NCBI GenBank assembly: GCA_027605045.1
Contig: JAQFWX010000151.1
Location: 16,122-80,121, forward strand
Source: Phallus indusiatus
Taxonomy: Eukaryota > Basidiomycota > Agaricomycetes > Phallales > Phallaceae
DNA: 64,000 nt
Direction: 5' to 3'
A program made the translations under genes and the position numbers. The notes beneath the pieces were generated by a model, which was given only the letters and a program-made list of their open reading frames with translations, was not told the DNA's origin and made no database searches. Of this stretch, positions 1 to 11,627 are shown piece after piece; position 1 is the first letter of the stretch; the number at the start of each line of letters is the position of its first letter.

Positions 1-426
1 TCCATGCCGATATTTTCCCCTTCTCGGTCACAGTCGGTCCATATCATCAGCATCCGACTTTTTCGCGCCTCTGCCAACAAATTTTTTTCGATAGGTTTCT
101 TGTCCTGAGGTACTTTAGATTCAACTGGAGCATCAAAGAGAACCAGTGGATCACAGGAATTCCACGTTCGATAGGCGGATTCGAAGTCAAACGCCAGCAG
201 ATGTCCAGCCACTGATGTTACGGTATATGTATCGTGTGTCCGGTATGTAAAATCATAATTTTTTATAAATTTACTGGATGTTGCTCGCTAATAACTCAAG
301 ACTCAAGTTATGAAGAAGTGGAGAAGACGGAGTCTCATAGCTTACCGTATTAAACTGTCCACCGGAAAGGATCTGAGTGATAGACTTAGAAATGGAGGGC
401 TTCTCCGCGACGCAAAGTATGTGCAT
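1..426 (-). CDS. TOP3: DNA topoisomerase III, N-terminal part (cut by window edge)
   Basis: Type IA topoisomerase that relaxes and decatenates DNA with the RecQ helicase/Rmi1 partners. The start at 426 gives MHILCVAEKPSISKS, the typical start of the Top3 TOPRIM domain. Exon 1 (426-346, 27 codons) ends at a GTAAG donor; a 58-bp intron (345-288) ends in TTAG, and exon 2 continues in frame with FIKNYDF, TVTSVAGHLLAFDF and WTDCDREGENIG, the last being the acidic TOPRIM metal-binding motif. Upstream in-frame ATGs up to 528 exist, but the family starts at this methionine. The catalytic tyrosine region lies beyond the left edge. An ACGCGT hexamer lies about 80 bp upstream. Confidence 0.93.
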
Positions 427-507
427 GCGTTGCAGCAAATATTCTGGAATAGAGCTGGATGACGTTGGTTGTAGCCGCGAGACGCGAACCGTCACTTTGC
501 GTGACGA

Positions 508-513
508 ACGCGT
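508..513. promoter_or_regulatory. ACGCGT (MCB-like) hexamer upstream of TOP3
   Basis: A single ACGCGT lies 82 bp upstream of the TOP3 start codon. In yeasts this MluI cell-cycle box is bound by MBF and drives G1/S genes. The same hexamer also occurs several times inside coding regions of this window, so the motif alone is weak evidence. Confidence 0.25.
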
Positions 514-612
514 CCTTATGCCATCCACCCACGCTACATACCAACCTCATCATGTTCAGGATAGGCTATTATAAAGTCTCGAATAAAATACAAGTCAAAA
601 ACCATTTCGAAA

Positions 613-2118
613 CTATCCGAGCGTTTTCCTTTTTTTATGGGGAACATTTTCTTCGTCCCCGTCACTCTCGCCATTATCTTCAATAACGCCCGTGATACCA
701 TTCCAAATTGCGTCTGTATTTTCTTCCTCGTCATCTATCACCACTTTCGGAAGCCGACCATCCCATGCAACACACGTTGGAACTGTTTTAGACCATGTCT
801 TCGTTAAGACAGCTGGTTTTTTATCGGATGTCCTGTCAGTTGAGTGCAGACGAAAATAACGGTCAAGTGAAGTAGATGCAAGAAAGGGAGCTTTCGTGGA
901 AGAGGTAGATGCTATCGAAGATATAGAACTAGCCAAGCCTAGTACGAAGAATTTAAAAACTTGATGGAAGCAGAATAGCGACAAGAAATACTGACCACTG
1001 TACTTATATAATACCCGCCCCGTTCGTAAATCCAACGCAATTAAATCACTTCCACAGTCAGAGATATATGCTTCGCTACACCTGGACTAAGTTCTTGGGT
1101 GCGGTCACAAGTGATAGACTTACTGTTCCGTGTTGCCTTTTTCAATCGCCAATATGCCACCTGACCGACTTATATCTTTCCAGTCCGCGACGGGCCTCCT
1201 TGCTGCGCGAGTATCATAACGTCTAACGGAGCCCAGTCGCGTCCCAGATATGATATGATAGGAATTTGAAAGAGAATTTTCAGAAAGAGGCACGAATGTA
1301 AGTGCGGTGTTGTGTACTGGCTGTCGAAGGTTCAGAGAATCGTTCGAAACCTAAATCACAAGAACAATTAGTGCAACGGTTAACTGATTAATTAGCTGAA
1401 ATACATTCTTAGCCCTCCAAATCTCCCCATCCAGAAGATCCGATCCAGTCGCCTTGCGCTTTTTCGATTGACTTGAGGGTTCCGGCGGACGGGTATTTCG
1501 GGTGTGATCAAACGCTCTTGTCGTGTCCCATAGCGAAACTTCTACCTCATCACCACCATATACAAAATTCCTTGAGTCGGAAGAAAGCCTCCAGTCACAG
1601 AGACGCTTAGGTATGACGGTGTTTTTGAGAACCGGTCCGTCAATGGAATCGTCGGCCAACTCTGCTAAGCTGAGATGCCCGTTATTAGTGCATGACATAA
1701 CGTGACTATAGGAGCATATATAAATTTTAACTATCAATAGTCAAATTGGAAAAAAAAATACCCGTCATTCGTGAACGCTAAACCCACAAACTTTTCTCCG
1801 TCTTTAGTTCTGTTTCCTTTCCATTCTTTCAACAAAGAAGGTGATTCGTTGGTGTCGGGGATATTAAAAAGTAGCGTAGATCCATCCGAGCGAGCTACAG
1901 ACACCTTCAATAATAAGGTTAAGTGACCCGAGAAGCACTTTTGTCCAAAGACACATTACCCTGTCATGATGGTATACCGCTAATTTCTGAATGGCCTTTT
2001 CTCGCCCTGACTGTAAACATTTGTCTAATACTGTTATATCAACCTTCCATTCCGTGGCAGAAGAAGCGCATTTCGCTACTTTTAATTGACCATTATCGTC
2101 CCCAAAGAAGAACCGCAT
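613..2118 (-). CDS. NSA1: Ribosome biogenesis protein NSA1 (WDR74 homologue)
   Basis: WD-repeat factor of the nucleolar pre-60S particle. The start chosen at 2118 gives MRFFFGDDNGQLKV, matching the family N terminus; an upstream in-frame ATG at 2169 would add 17 residues. Exons join in frame as ...YHHDR / VSVARSDGSTLL... / CTNNGHLSLA... / DLRTGRVLYKYSG / ISSIASTSSTKAPFLAS, and SLDRYFRLH near the end is a recognisable Nsa1/WDR74 signature. The C terminus is acidic then basic (KKRKTLG), a likely nuclear/nucleolar signal. There are at least five short introns. It is divergent from RMD5, with 87 bp between start codons. Confident at family level; some internal exon edges are approximate. Confidence 0.85.
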
Positions 2119-2205
2119 AAATGATTGCAGATACCTGAGATCTAAGTCGAGCCTGACTGTGACAGCCACCGTGACATCCTTGCTGCCATTGCTCTATCCT
2201 GCCTC

Positions 2206-3644
2206 ATGAACGCCTCGCAGAAAGAGTTAGAGAAGTTAGAACAATTACAAGTATACTCTTCAGATATATCTGGTAATACTACCAATGGTCCTCCCTGTAT
2301 ATCTGAATCTTTGGAGACATTGCTAGAGACATTGCGAAGCCTGAGGCAACGTGTTCAAACGGAATGTCGCCTGGAAGCTTTGGGAGAACTCCCCAGCCTA
2401 GTGGAATCGAAGAAGAAAGAAATAGATGATAAGCAGAAGGAGATACACACTTGTCTAGGTAGACTAGGAAAGACGATTGACAAAGTGTGGATTTCTGATG
2501 TGTCCGTTTTACGTTGTCTGAGAGACTAATTCCTAGAAATTCACGAATCCTTTGCCCGACTTGCCGGAATTGTTCACATCGGATGCTTCATCCTTAGCAC
2601 TGAAGAAGACGGTCGCCCATCACTTCGTAAGAACAGGTCAATTCGAAGTGTCAGATGTATTCCGGCAGGTATGTATACTTTTCAACCTAGTTTCAATATC
2701 TCTGGCTAGAAAGTCCTTCCTAGGAAGCGGGGGTAGATGTACCGGCTCAGATCAAAGAACGTCTTGTTGAGATGCATTGGATTTTGAATGCCTTAGAGAA
2801 AGAAGACATCGGTCCTGCCTTGGAGTAAGTCTATGTCTATTCTTCTTCTCTTAAGCTGATTCTGTAAATCAATCACACAGGTGGGTTAACCATAATCAAG
2901 AATTTCTTTCTAGTCGTTCGTCATCACTTGAATTTCATTTGCACCGCTCGCACTATCTTCGCCTCCTCTCATCCTCAACGCATTCCTCTCTTACACCTTT
3001 GACATACATTCAATCAATTTCACCCACCCTCTACGCTACACATGCCGACGAAATCCATAAACTTATTACTTGTATGATCTATCTCCCCTGGACCAAGCTT
3101 GCCAACTCCCCTTATTCAGAATTTGCCAATCCAAATATACATTCCGACGTAGCTTTTGAATTCACGCAGGAATACTGTGCTAACCTCGGACTTAGTAAGC
3201 AATTACCACTGCGCGTTGTGGGAGATATAGGCGGCGGTGGTGCTCTCAGCAGGATAGAAAAAGGTCGAAAACTTATGCGAGAGCGCAAAAATGAATGGAG
3301 TCAGACCAACGAGCTGCCGGTCAGTCGTGAGGCGTTTGCCTGCCTTCGGTGTTACTAATTTATACTTTAGATCGAAATCCCGCTTCCGCCAGAGAATAGA
3401 TACCATTCCATTTTTGCTTGTCCTGTTTCCAAAGAACCATCTTCGGACGTGAATCCACCTATGATGATGAGCTGCGGCCATGTCGTTAACAAAGACAGCC
3501 TAGATAAACTCAAGAAATCTGTTGGGTATGTTTTTGCATACAATATTGCCTGCTTGTCTTATTCATTGTTCCTCTAGTCGGGTGAAATGCCCTTATTGTC
3601 CAGTGGAATCTTATGCAACTAATTCATTACGGGTGTATTTTTAA
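2206..3644 (+). CDS. RMD5: RMD5/GID2-type E3 ubiquitin ligase subunit of the GID/CTLH complex
   Basis: Catalytic-type RING subunit of the GID (CTLH) ligase, which in yeast degrades gluconeogenic enzymes. Reading exons together gives an N-terminal coiled segment, a LisH motif (VAHHFVRTGQFEVSDVF), a CTLH region (ERLVEMHWILNALEKED...EFHLHRSHYLRLL) and a C-terminal degenerate RING with FACPVSKE, MMMSCGHVV and KCPYCP. Intron 1 starts after GKTIDK and ends CCTAG at about 2538; later introns are similarly short. The stop follows LRVYF at 3642-3644. The length, about 400 residues, suits the family. It shares a short divergent promoter with NSA1. Confidence 0.9.
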
Positions 3645-3737
3645 GGGATCACGTTTCTTTCTTTGTTGAGATATCTATACAAAATGAGCTGTATTATTAC
3701 TCATGGTCATTCGCTTCTGCATATACAGAAACAGGCA

Positions 3738-5404
3738 TTAGACACTTCCGATCTTGGATTTCCACACGTGAGCTTTTTCAAAGCCGTTACGCCCCATTTG
3801 ATCTGAAAGGAAAGATTAGTCCGCGTTCTCACATTCAGAAAACAAAACGTGCAATCCAATAACGTGTTCTGTATTTCTTGCCGGCTAGTCATCACTGTGA
3901 AGGCGTGAGCACGATGGAAATAGAAATAAAATAAAAAGTACCAAATGGGCCATATTGAACAACAGTCTGATTGAGGGGTTGGCCAGCAATCTAATGTGCG
4001 TAACACTTTTTGAGTGCGAGAAGCTCAACACGACGCTCGATCTTACCAAGACCAACTCAGTCATATCCTCCGTAGCTTCAAGGAACACACCCGCCTGGTC
4101 AGTCCCGTGTGACAACACGAGAGTATGAAATGGTTCCTCTTTCTGCGAAGCTGAAGAATTACCGACAGTAACACCACCCTTTAGCGCTATAAAAACATTA
4201 TAGGTAAATCAGTACATGAAGGGCCATATAGGATTACTACTTACTATAAGCAAAGCTTGTCCATCCAACAGCTTTATTCAACAGTCAGGTATCGACATGG
4301 GAATATGCAAAAAAAGAGCTTCATACGGATGTCTTGGAACACCGAGGCTTTACGCTTAAATATGATATGGAAATACCAGCAACCCCCTTGGGGTCTAACG
4401 GGGGATTCCACGCCATGGCTCTTCCCACTAATGACTTTGATTTCGACCGGCCCATCTAAGCCTTCAGGGAATGCACTGGGTATTCTGAGGAACATCATTA
4501 AACAAACAGAAATTCGCATGGGTGTAAACTATCTCACAAAGATGGGTCTAATTCTTGATAATTTGGTTCCTAAAGCGTGATCAGGTCTTTTTCGACTTGC
4601 TATCACTTGTTCTTATTCAAGTCATACCATCATTTTAGTCTAGAAGTTTGTATTTTCATGCTATGGAAGAAATACGCAGCAAATACGAAGAACATACATC
4701 CTTAGGGAGGTCAATCTACAAAATGATCAGCATATACGAGAGACATTAAGGTTTACACTGACCCACAACTGTAAGCCTTCAGGATTCGGAAGTCCAGGTC
4801 CGTGAACGGGCATTTCTGCATGAATAACTTGGAAACTATTAGTCATTTTTTAAATTAAATTTTTGCTAGCAACGGCTCACTTCCTTTCCCCTAGTTGTGG
4901 TAGTCAGCGAGCTTTTTGTCTTCCTTGTGATTCATCCCTTACCGCACACATCCACTGCACGCCACCAGTTCGAATTTCTCCTTGATGCCCTGCAGAGTCC
5001 TCATGACGGAAAGATCCACGTAGCATGTATGTAACAGTAGCCTAGTTCCGTAGAAATAGTTCTCTAAGGAACTTGTATTGACACCAGCAGTCTCTACACT
5101 TACTTGTCCACGATGAGGGTGATCAGGGAATCCAGCTCCAGGTGATACTGTGAATTGGTCCAGCCTGGATTCAAAATAATGTCATGAGAACAGATATTCA
5201 GGTTTCATTCAAAGGACAAGCCAACATAAGAAATGGCGAGAGATTTTTCAATGACATGGATCCGATTGACCGCCGCACTTTGGCACCATCACCCTTGAAT
5301 TCTGAAGTGAGCGGTGGTCATGTCTAAGCGAGCTTGTTGATAACACAAACCTCTGATTGCTCAATAGCGAAGACACGTTTAATCACTTGACGAGAAACCG
5401 CCAT
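3738..5404 (-). CDS. Pirin family protein
   Basis: Bicupin protein of the pirin family, nuclear in animals and a quercetin dioxygenase in some organisms. The start gives MAVSRQVIKRVFAIEQSE. The N-terminal cupin has the iron-ligand motifs FPDHPHRG, RGSFRHEDSAGH and, after an intron, HAEMPVHG followed by GLQLWV. The C-terminal cupin ends with VLVAGEP-like sequence, FVMTSRQEIQNTLLDY and MGRNGFEKAHVWKSKIGSV before the stop at 3738. At least six short introns split it. All expected metal-ligand histidines and the glutamate are visible, so it looks functional. It is transcribed towards RMD5, with 93 bp between stops. Confidence 0.88.
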
Positions 5405-5656
5405 TGTGCCGAATGTAACCTTTGCGAGTTTGTTCAGAGCTAAGTTCGTGAATGGTAACGGGCAAGGCTGCGAGTCTCAATCTCAGGCTCAGGCGGAGCC
5501 ATTGGTTCACATGGGAAAATCATTCCATTTCGAACAATACATTCCCGCCTATTATAATTTGGATACTCCAGAAAGGCGGTCCAATATTTACGCACTACAT
5601 CCTATACAGTAGATACAAAAGACAAAAAAACACACCACCAGAACCAAAATCATCAC

Positions 5657-8247
5657 TCAGCCCATAGTATTAACAGCCTTTTGAGCAGCATCTTGAAGTC
5701 GAGCATCTGAAGCGTCAGCAGCTAAGGACTTTAATGAGTCATAGCATTTGAGTCGGATGTGCTCCATATCCTTGTCTCCTGTGTTTCTTCGTCCAACCGA
5801 CGCCAGAAGTGAGCATGTATTAATCCGCAATTCGACTGGAATAGACTCGTCCGCATACGTCTCGTGGGTTAAAATATCGAGAAGTAATTCGAGAAGATTA
5901 ACCGGAGCAGAATTCGGCGAGGTCTGGCTAGATTGTTGAGAGGCTGACTGCGACGAATTTCCAGTGGGCGGAGAAGGTAGCGTCGCCAATAATCCTTTAG
6001 CGACTAGAGGAGCTATGGTACAAAGAAACTACATTAACCGTCTTCTTGCTTCGGAAGAAGCCACGTACCTCCATTAGGTTGGAGGCTCAATAAAGTTAGC
6101 CCTAGCACTCCCTCTATGATTAAAACAAAGTATGGTTTAAACCGACCCTGATTGGCGAGTTCAACTAGTGCTCTTATGACTGTGGGGTGTGTCACTGCTT
6201 CTAATGCAATTTCTCGTTCCTTGGACGATGCCGATGGCTTTGGAGGTTGGGAGCAAAGAGAACGAACCACTTGAAATAAGGCACGACTTCCCTCACTTTT
6301 AACTGCCACCGTGTCAGAACGTTTCACCAGTCCCAATATTTGTTCTACACCGGTTGCCGAATGGGGGTCATTATCGTCGATTTTGGCAGTCGCTAGGACG
6401 ATGGCGCTTCCAGCTTGACAATAATCAGTCGTTGAAAGACATAGCATAATTTTGAAAATCTACCATTGTTTGTACTTAAATGTTTCGCTGTTCCAATTGC
6501 CAACAATTGAACGGGCTCTGCCATGTCCAGTTTCTCGCCCCAAACCTCCGTTTTGATCAACTTCTCAATAACTTTGGCCTCAGAAAGCGTTGCTTGGGTT
6601 GCAGTAGTCTGCGCCAGATGTTTCAAAAGTCCCAAGGCGCCGTGACGGACTTTTATATCCGGAATGTCCAATAAAGATACGAGGTCAGAAACAATAGAAA
6701 CCGGTGCTTGTACCAACGCCGTACAATGAGATTCTTTCAGATTAAAGTTAGTCCTTCCAAACATCTTCAGTAAAACATATTTCACCTCGCCTAGCTAAAT
6801 TTGCCAAGGATAAAGTTGCACATATCAGCATCAGATCGTTCTTCTGGTCTTGAGGATTTAATTTCGTCCATCGAATCATTGATGAAACGAACCACCCCGA
6901 TGACCTCGAGAGATCCCAAAGTACATCCATAGATGGAAGGCATCCAGCAACTTCCACAATGGTTTTGATGACCGCAGCTTTGCACATCTCAAATGACTTT
7001 ATATGCTTTTCCATTTCGGAGGTTGTTTCCAGAGACCAATAGGAAGGGTGTTCTCCAGCTTCTATGAATTCTGTAAGAGTTTTCAAAAGAGGGCCGGGAT
7101 TACTTTCTGCGTTAGTCTCCGAGACAGTCTGCCCGATGTATTTTTGAACATCTTCCGAGTCAAGGGCCAGTGATTCCAGGAGGCTGCAAGTATCCACGAG
7201 AAGATCCTCCTCAATTGTACAAAAGGTGTTACGAATAGTAGGTTCATGAGTAAGGACGTCCACCGTTTTGTGAGGTGCCTTGAATCTTTGTAAGGTGCCA
7301 ACAAGATGTCGTAAGGTGGCAAGTTCTAGGATGCGATACGCGTCTTGACCAAAAATTCAGAACAAACGTAAGGAGGAATAGAAGAGCCTTACCGTTCTCT
7401 CTGAGCAGCTCTGCTAGGGCGAGAGAGCTCCAGCTGGAGAACCCACTTCTCCATGTCCACTCGGTTTTGATATCAGATACTGATTTATCGCCAGAGCTCT
7501 CAACGGTAGACCAAACGCAAGGGGGAAAGATAACCGAGCGTAGATATATCAGCAAATCAGGTGCATTGGCGGATATCAAATAGCGACGTATTGGCTCTGA
7601 GAAGTATTCAGAGACAAATGCTAAGAGTATTGGTTGAGAACTAACCGTAATGCAAGCTCATATTTAGCAAAACACCAGCACATACTTTCAAAACCTGTAA
7701 TTCTAATAGCGAAATTGTAGTCAGCATCCCAGCCTGTATCTCCATGGCTGAGTAACGTCGTAACAACGAGATAACGGTTTGGGGGAAAGCAGCGTCCAAG
7801 AGCAGCTTTCGATTAGCATCTAAAGAGGATCGCGGATACGTAAACACATAGAGATTAGGCCAAAATGTACGTACCATGATCCATACATAAGTTAGCACTT
7901 GTTCGCAGAAGTTCGTACACTGCAGTGAGAACAGTGTCGTTGGGGATAGTAGATAACGTCAATGCCTCGTTGACTAGAGAGGTAAGTGTTCGAGGGAGAG
8001 GGGTTGCCCCGAGAGCAGAATGTTCATCGACTAATGCGTGATTTTATCAGTCAAAGACGGCCAGAGAGTCAGGCGATGTTGGCGCACTTTCACCGTGTCT
8101 AACTCGCAGACGATCGGCCAGTTTTCGAGCGGTAGTCGCAACCTGGCCCCAACGTTCTTCATCTGGAATGTCCTGTCTTGCGGAGATCTCTGCTAAATGC
8201 GAGGCATACTGAACAGTTTCCGGTTCCGTGCCCGAGTGTGAGGCCAT
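5657..8247 (-). CDS. Armadillo-repeat protein, SmgGDS/RAP1GDS1-like
   Basis: An all-helical armadillo-type protein resembling fungal relatives of RAP1GDS1 (SmgGDS), a chaperone/exchange factor for small GTPases. The start MASHSGTEPETVQYASHL is followed by repeated hydrophobic helix pairs such as DILLVDTCSLLESLALDS, VRHGALGLLKHLAQTT and KSEGSRALFQVVRSLC. Near the C terminus there is a Ser/Gln-rich linker (NSSQSASQQSSQTSP) and a last helical unit ending AAQKAVNTMG. Roughly 750 residues over at least seven exons. No catalytic motif is seen. The family assignment rests on the repeat pattern and overall organisation and is less certain than the repeat type itself. Confidence 0.72.
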
Positions 8248-9291
8248 GGGAAGAAGAATAGACTCGATCTAGTCGAACTTTAATTGGTTCCGCCTCGGAG
8301 AAGACGTAGGCTGTGATAGCAGAGTACATACATGTGGAAAATAGCCGCAATTTTCTATCTGAAAAGTATAAATAGAAAATGTACAAATCACTAGCTGAAG
8401 GAAAGACAGGTGTTCGTGTTGGCAAGAGATAATTATGTAATGGGAATCATTGCTTTCTTTTCTGTTTGACGTAGATGATCCGCTGGTCTTGAATCTGGCA
8501 ACACACAGCAAAACCTCTGTTTGACATTTTCAAGAGCCAAGACGAATCCCGATGGCAGAAGACGACGAATCCAGACCCGTATTTGCGTCTGACTTGCCCA
8601 ACTGACTTTTACGTTCGTTTCAGAAATGCGTATTTCACTGGTATATAGAACTGTCGAGTGAAGTTCTGAGCCTGAGGAGTTTCGTCCTTTGGGCTGGTCA
8701 CCATGTACACAGCGTTACGCAATCTATTATCTCAGGTAGACTTTATATATACTATAATACCTTATAGATTCTATTGAGATGCTAATATACTGTGACCACG
8801 AGTTGCGAGCTCATTCATTGAGAAAGGACTCAGAATACATATACATAAAGGCGGACCGTACTAAACCAAGCTTTAATAAAGCTTTAATATTGCGTGAAAG
8901 TGAAAATTAACACAAAATGTGACCCGCGAGGGGATTATAAACCTACTCCGATTTTTGCAACATAAGCCTTACGATCCTTGCGGTCTTACGGGGCTCATGA
9001 GGCGCTTATGAGATTAGTGCTTTTTTATTGATGAAACGGGATGGTGAGCCCTTGCTGCACTTGCTGCATACAAGGGAAATGCAACAAGGAACATGGAGAC
9101 TTTTCACTGGGGATGATCGATCAAAGTCGGTCTGAGTTTTGTTATTAGAGTAATATAATACAAATCTATAAAATGCTTTGAATACAATACACAATTTGTT
9201 ATGGGATGCAGAAGAATTGTTGAAAATACAAAGCGATCAGTCGAACATGGTATCAAAATAAGAAAAAGGTTATTTGTAGCCTACGGCTTTG
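8248..9291. other. Intergenic region, no gene supported
   Basis: About 1 kb of AT-rich DNA upstream of the SmgGDS-like gene. It holds only short open frames without recognisable protein. An ATG at 8702 begins a possible short plus-strand exon (MYTALRNLLSQ) followed by a GT, but nothing downstream continues it. Confidence 0.5.
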
Positions 9292-9519
9292 TTAAAGTGT
9301 TCTTGGACGTGTTCCCCGCGGATAAACATACACCTTAGGATCAAAGAGAAAATCACTTGAATTTGTGTTGCCGCCATGGTAAGATATACTTATATGGATG
9401 AACAGAGGATTGATGCTCGTTTGAGGAGCGTTAGGTTGAGCATTTGAATTAGAATTTGAATTCGCATTGGCATTGGAGCTTTCTCCAGTATCGGAATCGT
9501 CTGACACTAGTTTGTGCAA
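9292..9519 (-). CDS. Asn/Ser-rich ORF, possibly a 3' exon of the membrane-protein gene upstream
   Basis: Open frame of up to 75 codons with a low-complexity stretch (SSNANANSNSNSNAQPN) followed by INPLFIHISISYHGG and ending YPRGTRPRTL. The compositional asymmetry suggests coding DNA, and a consensus-like acceptor (CACAAACTAG) lies just before it, but I found no phase-compatible donor in the neighbouring frame. Not recognised as any family. It could be a separate gene, a downstream exon, or chance. Confidence 0.3.
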   Translation of the reverse strand: MHKLVSDDSDTGESSNANANSNSNSNAQPNAPQTSINPLFIHISISYHGGNTNSSDFLFDPKVYVYPRGTRPRTL

Positions 9520-9521
9520 AA

Positions 9522-9640
9522 GGTTAGTTATATGCTACGATGATGATAGATAAGAGGAAGCCAACCACTGAAAAATGCTGAAAATGTATGAGATTGGTTA
9601 TATGCTACGATGATGACGAATAAAAGGGAACCAACCAATC
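9522..9640. repeat. Two copies of a ~48-bp unit, 70 bp apart (partial tandem duplication)
   Basis: The segment around 9522-9568 recurs around 9592-9638 with an offset of exactly 70 bp and a few mismatches; both contain the core TTATATGCTACGATGATGA. Both copies carry a G|GTTGG(C/T)TTCC donor-like sequence on the minus strand, so the duplication gives alternative splice or stop choices at the 3' end of the small membrane-protein gene. Confidence 0.7.
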
Positions 9641-9905
9641 AACAAAGATGCAAATGCACCCAAGCAGGAGCTGGGCACCATCTTTCTTCATCCATTTTAG
9701 AGTCGGTTTGATAATGAGATACCATTCAGCGAATATAAGAAATAGACATTGAGCCATTAAGAGTATTTCCTTGTAGCCAATATCGGTAAGGTTGCTTTCG
9801 GGAGGTTCTACACGTCCGCTGGAGTTGAAATAATTGTTAATCATCTGCAAAGATTAGACAAGATATGAGAAAATCAGTGCATCAAAAACTCACCAGAAGT
9901 GCCAT
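9605..9905 (-). CDS. Small hydrophobic membrane protein, unrecognised
   Basis: The start at 9905 reads MALL, then GTGAGT...TTGCAG encloses a short intron, and exon 2 continues MINNYFNSSG. The exon has two strongly hydrophobic segments, LLMAQCLFLIFAEWYLII and LLLGCICIFVDWLVPFY, separated by a basic turn (KPTLKWMKKDG), so a two-helix hairpin membrane protein of about 85 residues is predicted. No signal peptidase or enzymatic motif is seen. The 3' end is ambiguous because a 70-bp segment containing it is duplicated just downstream. Function unknown; it lies at the edge of the transposon-rich island. Confidence 0.4.
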
Positions 9906-10568
9906 GATTGAAAGGTATAAAAGATTGTGGTTATAGAATGTGGAGATATAACGGACATTTTACTAATAAAGAATTTCCTCAGTGCTAAGAAACAACTTAT
10001 GTATTAAAAAAGCGGACCTAATAAAGAATTCTTTTACAACGGATGAGTAAAGACAACTAGAAGTAATTAATTAACGTTACTTACTCCCTCTTACTCCTCA
10101 GTGCTAAGAAACAACTGAGGAGACGAAAATCGACGGAACGAAAGTTTTATATACTGTAGACTTTAGTCTTCTTAAAAGAAAAGGGAATTGCGTTGCCTTT
10201 AGCAAACGCTTGTGGGCCAAGATTATGTAATGTGGACAACTCTCAACATAGAATAAATGACAGGAGAGGATTGTCGTAAATGTTAGGAAAGGTAAAGGAA
10301 ACTTGAAGGAGCCTGGAGAGAGGAGTTTCGTTACGTAAGTTGGAACGCCTTCAGTCGTCTCTCCTGACTAGGTTCGAATCGCGCGGCAAGCCGCGCACGT
10401 GTTTAAGGCTGAATCCGAATACTTGTAATTAAAGTAAAAGCTCATTATATACTACATTGGCTGTCTTTACACTATCTTCATTCAATAAAAATCTAACTCT
10501 TCAAAAATTTGTACCCATTGAAAAAGCAACACATAACTGTCCATGTGAAAATGCTGAATATCTTCAAT
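9906..10568. other. Intergenic AT-rich DNA with short repeats
   Basis: No gene is supported. A 21-bp direct repeat (CTCAGTGCTAAGAAACAAC core) occurs near 9977 and 10096. A GC-rich hairpin with 7-bp arms (GCGCGGC-AA-GCCGCGC) lies near 10380-10396, just after a tRNA B-box-like GGTTCGAATC that lacks a matching cloverleaf. Confidence 0.4.
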
Positions 10569-10637
10569 GGTCAGTCTCTTAGAATAGTTGGAGCTGATTG
10601 AACTTCAATCAGCTCCAACTATTCTAAGAGACTGACC
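10569..10637. repeat. Perfect 33-bp inverted repeat with 3-nt loop (foldback)
   Basis: The left arm 10569-10601 is an exact reverse complement of 10605-10637, with only ACT between. The arms begin GGTCAGTCTCTTAGAATAG and end GGAGCTGATTGA. The pairing stops abruptly at both outer edges. No ORF crosses it. It could be the centre of a foldback or MITE element, a hairpin-RNA source, or a recent palindromic duplication. Confidence 0.9.
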
Positions 10638-11517
10638 TTGATAGGGTTTAAAGGCTTTGTTTGAGCTGGTAGATTTTAAGAATAAATTTCCTTTCTCTAC
10701 ATCTATTGTAAACTTGCACAAAAGTCGCATGAGAAAGCTTCAAGCAGATGAGAGGGTGAAGAATAATAGGAAAAATTCTACACAGAAAGTTTTGTATCTA
10801 CATGAAGCTTTTATATAATAAAAATGAGTGTAGAACGAAGCTGTGATGTGTTCGAGTTATATGCGTAGATAGTTTGAATAGAATGAGTTGATCTTTAACT
10901 GAATACATGTAAGAATAATGACGGAGTCGAAATGACCCATTTAATGTTGAATTTGTGTGTTTGAAGGCTTGTTGCTTGAGTCCGAATGGTTGAGCTGAAT
11001 GGATCTGACTGATAGTGTTGTTGTTCGTTTAGAATGATGTTAAGCGAGCGTTGATTTGATTAAATTTATGAGTGAGCCGAGATGAAGATTTAAGCAGCAA
11101 GATTTATGTATTTGATAAGAGAGGTGGTCTATTTACATTTACACTGGTGAATTATATACGCTGGGAGATTTAATTACTATAGGAGAAATAGATGATGTCG
11201 AATTTTATAAAGAAAGAAATATGGACTGGGGAGTGTGAGAAACAAAAAGAGAAAAAGAAATGACAGCAGAAATAGGAATTAGTACAAAATTACTGATTTA
11301 CCTCACAGAAGCTATGAATAAAGGAATAAGAACAAAGAAATGACCATAAAGGAAGGGGATGCATAGAGAAAGATGGAAATGTGCGAATGCGCACAAAAGA
11401 AGCTAAAAATATCTCAGGAGGACGAATGAACAGATGACACTATATCTGCTACACATGGGTACTGACCCTTACACTATTTTATTCATTGTTGTTCTTGTTT
11501 CTTCATTTGCACATGAC
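10638..11517. other. AT-rich DNA, no gene seen
   Basis: About 880 bp with many stops in all frames and no recognised protein, RNA or repeat. Position and composition suggest decayed transposon-flanking DNA. Confidence 0.4.
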
Positions 11518-11627
11518 ACATGGCACATGCTCATTCTCAGCTCAGCCTGATGTTCATGACATCACATTGCCCATGCCCAGTCTAGGTATCTAGCACTTAG
11601 TAGTGTCAGGGCTGTATGCTGTATTAC
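11518..11627 (+). mobile_element. Decayed LTR fragment of the same family
   Basis: This stretch aligns by eye with the internal part of the neighbouring LTRs (the part running from GTGATGCCCGTGACATCAC to CACTTAGCTGTGTCAGGGC), but with most CpG sites replaced by TpG or CpA; for example GCCGCACGCCGCG in the intact copies reads GCTGTATGCTGTA here. The intact solo LTR at 11628 is inserted at its right end. It is older than its neighbours. Confidence 0.6.

Noticed and set aside
8702..8736. Possible short first exon (MYTALRNLLSQ followed by GT)
   Set aside because: No following exon could be found before the next genes.
10372..10400. tRNA-like GGTTCGAATC B-box
   Set aside because: The flanking bases do not form a T-stem and no A-box, D-arm or anticodon arm is found upstream.
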